Assembly: GCA_025331445.1 (NCBI GenBank)
Contig: JAIWNE010000019.1
Span: forward strand, 248,001 to 312,000
Length of the DNA: 64,000 bases
Reading direction: 5' to 3'
Source: Blakeslea trispora
Taxonomy: Eukaryota; Mucoromycota; Mucoromycetes; Mucorales; Choanephoraceae
A program made the translations under genes and the position numbers. This document shows, piece by piece, positions 58,883 through 64,000 of this stretch (the first letter of the stretch is position 1; each line of letters begins with the position of its first letter). The notes beneath the pieces are model-generated. The model was not told the origin of the DNA. It saw nothing but the letters and a program-made list of their open reading frames with translations, and made no database searches.

Positions 58883-61800
58883 TTAGATTTCCTTGGCGAC
58901 AGTGCGACCAGCTCTGCTTTCAGAATTGAATCCTTCCCGAATGGTGTCGACCTTGTGCTTTACTTGGTCAAGACCCCATGCTACCTTTCGAACAACACGA
59001 TGCTTGCTAATCTTCTTTTTCTTCTTTTTCTGATCTACCATGCCCGCATGCAGTTCATTATCTTCAGAGTCATATTCTTCTTCAGATTCAGATTCTCCAT
59101 ACTCGGATGAAAGGCTTGATGATCTCCTTCTTCCATAATCTAGGTCTGAAGCATTTTCCTTGTCTATTGACTTTGATTTTTGTTCTTCAATAGCAGACTG
59201 CATGTCATGATCCAAGGTTGTTTCTTCTTTAACAAGATCGTCCTCATTTTGCTTTTCACCATGAGCCTTGATCCATTTCTGAGCTTTGTATTTTAATGTC
59301 TCTTCATAGAAAGGATCTGAGCCAACAAAATCTTTATTGAACGAAGCCAGGCGAGTATGAACAGGAGAGAATCCGGGAGTGATTTTCATACGGAGCACAA
59401 CGTAGCCATAATCTCCCTCTTCACCCCAACGGTCTTCGTTTCTATTGGCCTCTTTAGAGCGTTCGCTGATATGCTTATGCAATCCGACTTTGATATAATG
59501 CCAATCATTATCGGCCATATCCTTGAGCCAAAAGCGTCCAGTTGCCTTTGATGATGTGATGGAACCTTGGCTGATATGTACATAGATAGCAGTACGGTAA
59601 CGCATCATCAGAGGGAAGAAGAGTTGTTGTCCGTACCACCCATGAGAAGATTCTTCAACAACATCACTCTCTTTAGATAGGTTGCGAGATTTGAGTCGTT
59701 TCAGGATAACAGGATCGACATTGAGAGCCAGTGTAGCCTTGGTGGAATTGACGTAGCTGTCAGAAAATGGGCTGTTCAATTTCTCCAACTTTAGGCTTTC
59801 GACAACAAGTGTACCAACATCTGACAAATAAAAAGAAAAAACAAAAAACGAATCAATAAATATGAGAAGACGAAGATTTTCTCATAAGAAAAAAGTAAAT
59901 CTATAAGCTTACCACATCCTTGAAGTTCACGAGGTAAAGTCAATTTGACAGGCTTATACTTTAACGAAAGCAGGACTTTACCAAAGCCAATACCATCAGC
60001 TAAAGGAATCCATTTCTGTACTTCTTTGAATTTGCCTTCTTGATCAGCAAAAAGTTCTTTTAGCTTCATACACCGTGTTCCCAAAACAGGATCTCGTTCA
60101 AGGTCAACTGAATTTTTGATAGAGATACGAATAGTAGTGTTATTGATGTCCTTGATGAACTGCTCAGTCAAAGCATTCCAGTGAGGACTTGGGTTCTTCA
60201 ATTTGGTTCGGGTTCGATAGACCTTATTGTCATTCACATAGAGCACAGCATAAGGACTAACAACCTTGTGAGGACTATAAGGGTGCTTAAATTCTTCTGA
60301 GGTAGGCAAGACTTCTGGATCGCCGATTTCTAAATCGACAGCTTGTTGAATCTGAACAGAGAGTATACCATTGCTGTGCTCAGAAGGCACGGGCACATCA
60401 AGCAATTCGCTTTTTTGTCTTTCATCCCGCTCTTGAACAGCCTTGGGTTGTTTCTTGATGTCCATGTTGTTACTAGTGAATATTTCCATATTGGGAGTAG
60501 GGTACTTGGGATGGAAGCTTAGCTTGAAATTAAGCTTAATCTTGGAACGAGCATCATCTTTGCCATCGATAGGAGCCCAACTAGATAGATGTGAGAGTGA
60601 GATGTATGTATATAGCATATATGCTTTGATGTTCTTACCCATCGAATATAACGCGCTCTTCATGACACCAGTTTACAATATTTCCGATCTTGTCAAATTC
60701 TGCTTGAACAGCGTCTTTGATCGGAATCGAGATAGAGCCCCACATATCATCAAACTTTACTTTATCAGCATCCCAAACCTTGATCTGTATTTTAGTTTCA
60801 GACACAATGTCATCTGTAAACAAATTATAAAATAAGTATGCATGATGGCTATCTTTGACCTTTGTTCTTACCTTTAGAAACCAATATATAAAGGTTTTCG
60901 TTCCATCGTGGATCCTTATCATTAGTAAGTACACGCGTAGTTGAGCTTGTCTTTTTGGGTTGTGTGTTCAACGAAAGGGTTGCATAAGAGTCTTCCATAT
61001 CTAAAATCAAATCAGCAAAGTACTTTTTCTCTTGTATCCATATTTTGCTTACCTTGGAATTGAATAGATCCATCTCGAGTTGCCTCTCGGATTTCTGCTA
61101 CAACAACACCAATTGCATTCGTATCTTGATTGAAAAGACCAATCAGCGCCTTTACATCGAGAGTAATACTCTTTGGATCAACAAGATCTGCAAAACCCAA
61201 CTTGATTCCTTCATTGACAAGAGTCTTGATGGTAGGTAGCTAGTATAAAAAAAAAGGTATATTAATGCAAAGAAAAAAAGATAACAATAAATCTACTACT
61301 CACATTCATGATGTTCAAGTGCTTTGTTAATGGCATGACACCAGTCTCAATCTTGGGCACTCTTGTGAAAGCAATAGTTGCTTTAGATATGAAAGGCATT
61401 TCTGGACATGTTATTAACTTGAATCTAACTTTTGCAGACAATGCAGTCAACTCAGCCTTAACATCCAAGGGAGCCTTTAAAGCAGTCTGAAATCGGATAG
61501 ATAAACCGGGCGGAGCTGAACTAACTCCTCTGTTGGTAACGAATGAAGAAAGAGGATTTGCATGAAAGCTAAAAGAAGCTTCACCAAACTAAAAGCAAGG
61601 GAAATAAGCAACCTAACTCTGAGCTACCGATTTCTCTCTCACTTACTATGCTTTCTTCTGGTTGACCAGGTAATGGAGGAAACATGCGAATCCTATTGAC
61701 CGGTTAGTAAATGACGTTGGAATGATGTTTATTTACGTACATTTGGATACGCGGAGCTTGCACACCAATATCAAAATCAGAAACCTTGATGGCTTGCTAA

Positions 61801-62849
61801 ATTATGCAACAGGTCTTAATCCTAACTGATTCAAAAAAAAACAGAAACTTACAATAAAACTGGGGGCTACACTTTGCAATGTATCTTCGAGCAAATCCTC
61901 AATATCGGTAAACAGTTCAGGATTGATGGAACGCCAGAGCTTTTCAATCATATAATTGAGCCATTCAACTGACTCGCCCTCAGAAGTGTATAGCTATATA
62001 ATGATTAGCTAAACAAATAAACCTCCCTGTACATATCAAACAACATACAGTTTTCATGTTTTCTATTTTTTCCAACTGCCATTCAAGTCCTTCTACAACT
62101 GTTTGACCCAAATTCCAATAAGACCAAGCACATAAGCCAATAATCATTATACCAATGACATATCCAAATCGAAGTCGACCTAACAAGTAACAAACAAAGC
62201 AAGCAACAATGATATATTTCATAGCCTGTAATTGAAGACCATAGACTATATCATCTGGCGACACAGGCTTTAAAGGCATTGGTCTTTTTATCTTTGCAGC
62301 ATGGTTATCAATGTCTGGATCTGTTGGGTTGAATATTGTGCCGAGATTAGACATTGTTGATTCAAAAGTTTGATTAAAAGTAGAGGGCTGACTTCCCAAG
62401 CGTCGGTGCTGGGGACGGCGGCTTGCTCTAAAGCTCGAGGATGTACTATGGCGGCGATGTAGATGACGGTTACTACCTAAGCTGTCGGATCTTCTCAGTT
62501 GTCCCTTTTTCAATGAGTTGGCTACATTTTGCTGCTGAACATTCATAGGAGCTTCATTTTGATTGTTACTAAGGCTGTTTTGTTCATTGATCTTGTCGTC
62601 ATTTGCTTCATTTTCGAAACTTTGAGACTTTGAGAAAACTCTGCCAGAAGCATCGATTTCGTTTCCTGGATGCTTTTTGTTTTCAATCTCTTGATGTTTT
62701 TCTTCTGCATCTGATTGCACATTGTTTTTGGCTTCGATCTCTTCGATTTCTTTTTCGTTCTTTTCTCGTTGTACGTTTTCAAGTTCAGACGTGGTGCCCA
62801 TTTCATGGGTTGTCTGGCCCACCGAGTTGTATTTGACAACACTCGCCAT
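58883..62849 (-). CDS. SMP-C2 tricalbin-like ER-plasma membrane tether (Mug190-like)
   Basis: Ten exons: 62849-62049, 61993-61853, 61796-61741, 61692-61647, 61588-61304, 61239-61053, 61000-60872, 60813-60639, 60580-59913, 59820-58883; 1141 residues. A charged, Ser/Arg-rich N-terminus is followed by a hydrophobic hairpin at about residues 205-245 (YIIVACFVCYLLGRLRFGYV, IGIMIIGLCAWSYW). A lipid-transfer SMP domain follows at about residues 265-480 (GESVEWLNYMIEKLWRSINP is characteristic). A C2 domain begins near residue 480 (GVVVAEIREATR), with more C2-like segments at about 645-760 (GILSVQIQQAVDLE) and possibly beyond. This order matches tricalbins, extended synaptotagmins and fission yeast Mug190. 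The C-terminal 150 residues are acidic then basic. Confidence 0.88.
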
Positions 62850-64000
62850 ATTTTTTTTTAAAAAAATAAAAAGAATAGGATAAAGAAAGAAGATTGTTTG
62901 TATGCATGAAATTGAAGATTTTCTATTAAATAGTCTATACCAAATATGGCAATCGACATTACATTTTACCTACGTCAATTATATAATGTATACTTGTACT
63001 GTACGAGGGTTTCATATGATTCCATCAATTCCCTTTGTGATTAAAATGACGAATTAGAACAATTTGACTGAAGGTTAAAAGAATGAGTGATGTATTTTTG
63101 AGATTAGGTCAGAGATTTGATATTCTGCAGGTATAATTTAGACTCGAGGATCATTCTCAGCCTATTGTTCATATGATCTTGTAAATTAAGTTGAAACTCA
63201 TTGAAAGAATCTTTTGGTAAACTGAAGCCTTTTGAACAAGAGATTTTGCCAAATTCCAGCTGATCATTAATCATGAATTCATGTACTACATGAGAACTCA
63301 AGACTGAATATCAAGTTATGATAAGAGAAGGAATAGATCCGTGCTCCCTTTAAAGATCGTGGTAGCCTTTCTTAGAGATAATGGTGTTTTTGGAACTAAA
63401 GCTGTCATATTAAACCACTCTGTGAATATGTCCCTTCTATCTACTCTTGTATGTAATCACTATTGGTTTAAGCAGATGTTTTGAAGGAATACATGAATTC
63501 GAAAATGGGAATATCTTTCTAATTCATGAGGCAAAACGTATTCTTTCTTTTCTTTATCTGATCTTACCTTTCAAATCCGATCATAACATCTTCATGTTCA
63601 GAACTGTCAGTTGTTTGCAGATTCTACTAAACAGCCCAAGTCGACATTTTAATATGCAAAAGTTTAAAGCGGCAATTTAAACCTCAGGGGAAGAAAAACA
63701 GCATGAAATCAATTTGCAAAGTGTTATTTCGAATAGAAAAAGTTGTTATATCGCCTTGTTGACTCGACATTTTATGGGATGTCTATAAAGAAAAAGCTAT
63801 GCAAATAGCAACATATGCAATTCAAGCTGTAAAACTTGAATTCGATAACTTATCATCATAAATGAAGTTACGGAATACAATTCCGAATTTTCTGACTTTG
63901 AACTCCATGCGACAACTTGTAATTTTTCATTGTTGTTTCAAAAAAATAAAATAAACACAAATTCGATTCATTCATAGTACTAGCACAGACAATTGTTTGT
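62850..64000. other. Right-end spacer
   Basis: No gene is supported. Open frames at 63104-63301 and 63447-63680 have no recognisable family traits. It includes the SMP-C2 promoter near 62850-62950. Confidence 0.45.

Noticed and set aside
1..64000. CRISPR arrays, bacterial operons, riboswitches
   Set aside because: Spliced fungal genes throughout; no regularly spaced direct repeats of CRISPR form.

Overview
The window looks like nuclear DNA of a mucoralean (Mucoromycota) fungus. Evidence: genes carry many short GT-AG introns of about 45-100 nt; intergenic DNA is AT-rich with many A/T homopolymers; the gene set is fungal (1-Cys peroxiredoxin, PalB-type calpain, conventional kinesin of 931 residues, histone H1 with a Lys/Ala tail, mitochondrial sulfide:quinone oxidoreductase, Zn2Cys6 regulator of the ERT1 type). 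Transposon remnants are also of kinds I know from Mucorales. I cannot name the genus. About twenty genes could be rebuilt exon by exon; I checked phase at every junction, and each closed in frame except one F-box gene whose acceptor is ambiguous.

Layout. 0-6.6 kb: rhodanese-like/methyltransferase protein, divergent 1-Cys peroxiredoxin, a small hypothetical gene, a membrane-anchored FKBP and a sugar transporter with a 5-nt micro-exon. 8.4-11.6 kb: F-box protein and GPI mannosyltransferase III. 14.3-15.8 kb: SAM-PH protein. 16-19 kb: transposon debris. 19.2-29.4 kb: histone H1, ribose-5-phosphate isomerase, Zn2Cys6/PAS regulator, three-RRM protein, kinesin-1. 30-36.6 kb: a secreted-protein gene between a Tc1-like pseudogene, a multiply broken transposase-like gene and a Helitron-like fragment. 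37-48.1 kb: F-box/WD40 (Cdc4-like), bZIP factor, short ribophorin II-like subunit, PalB-type calpain, glycine cleavage H protein. 56.8-62.8 kb: sulfide:quinone oxidoreductase and an SMP-C2 tricalbin-like protein.

The most unusual structure is a palindrome of about 6.4 kb (48444-54870). Two 3,007-bp arms, which look identical, flank a 413-bp asymmetric core made of 163-bp tandem units that themselves contain inverted repeats. Each arm carries the same eight-exon gene, transcribed outward. It encodes a lysine-rich protein with a PD-(D/E)XK-like signature that I associate with a poorly described expanded family in Mucorales. In both arms the same 100-bp MITE with TA target-site duplication sits in the last exon and truncates the protein, so the MITE insertion came before the inverted duplication. 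Left of the palindrome (48335-48419), and again at 56496-56578, lies a dispersed repeat in the same orientation. Between them, at 56038-56387, is a second TA-flanked inverted-repeat element with iterated subterminal motifs.

The housekeeping genes do not form one pathway; the window is a normal stretch of chromosome with mixed functions. Recurrent features worth noting are three in-phase GC-AG introns, all with a GCAAGT donor (kinesin, calpain, ribophorin), several very small exons (5, 19, 21 and 22 nt) and one tightly convergent gene pair with 16 bp between stop codons.
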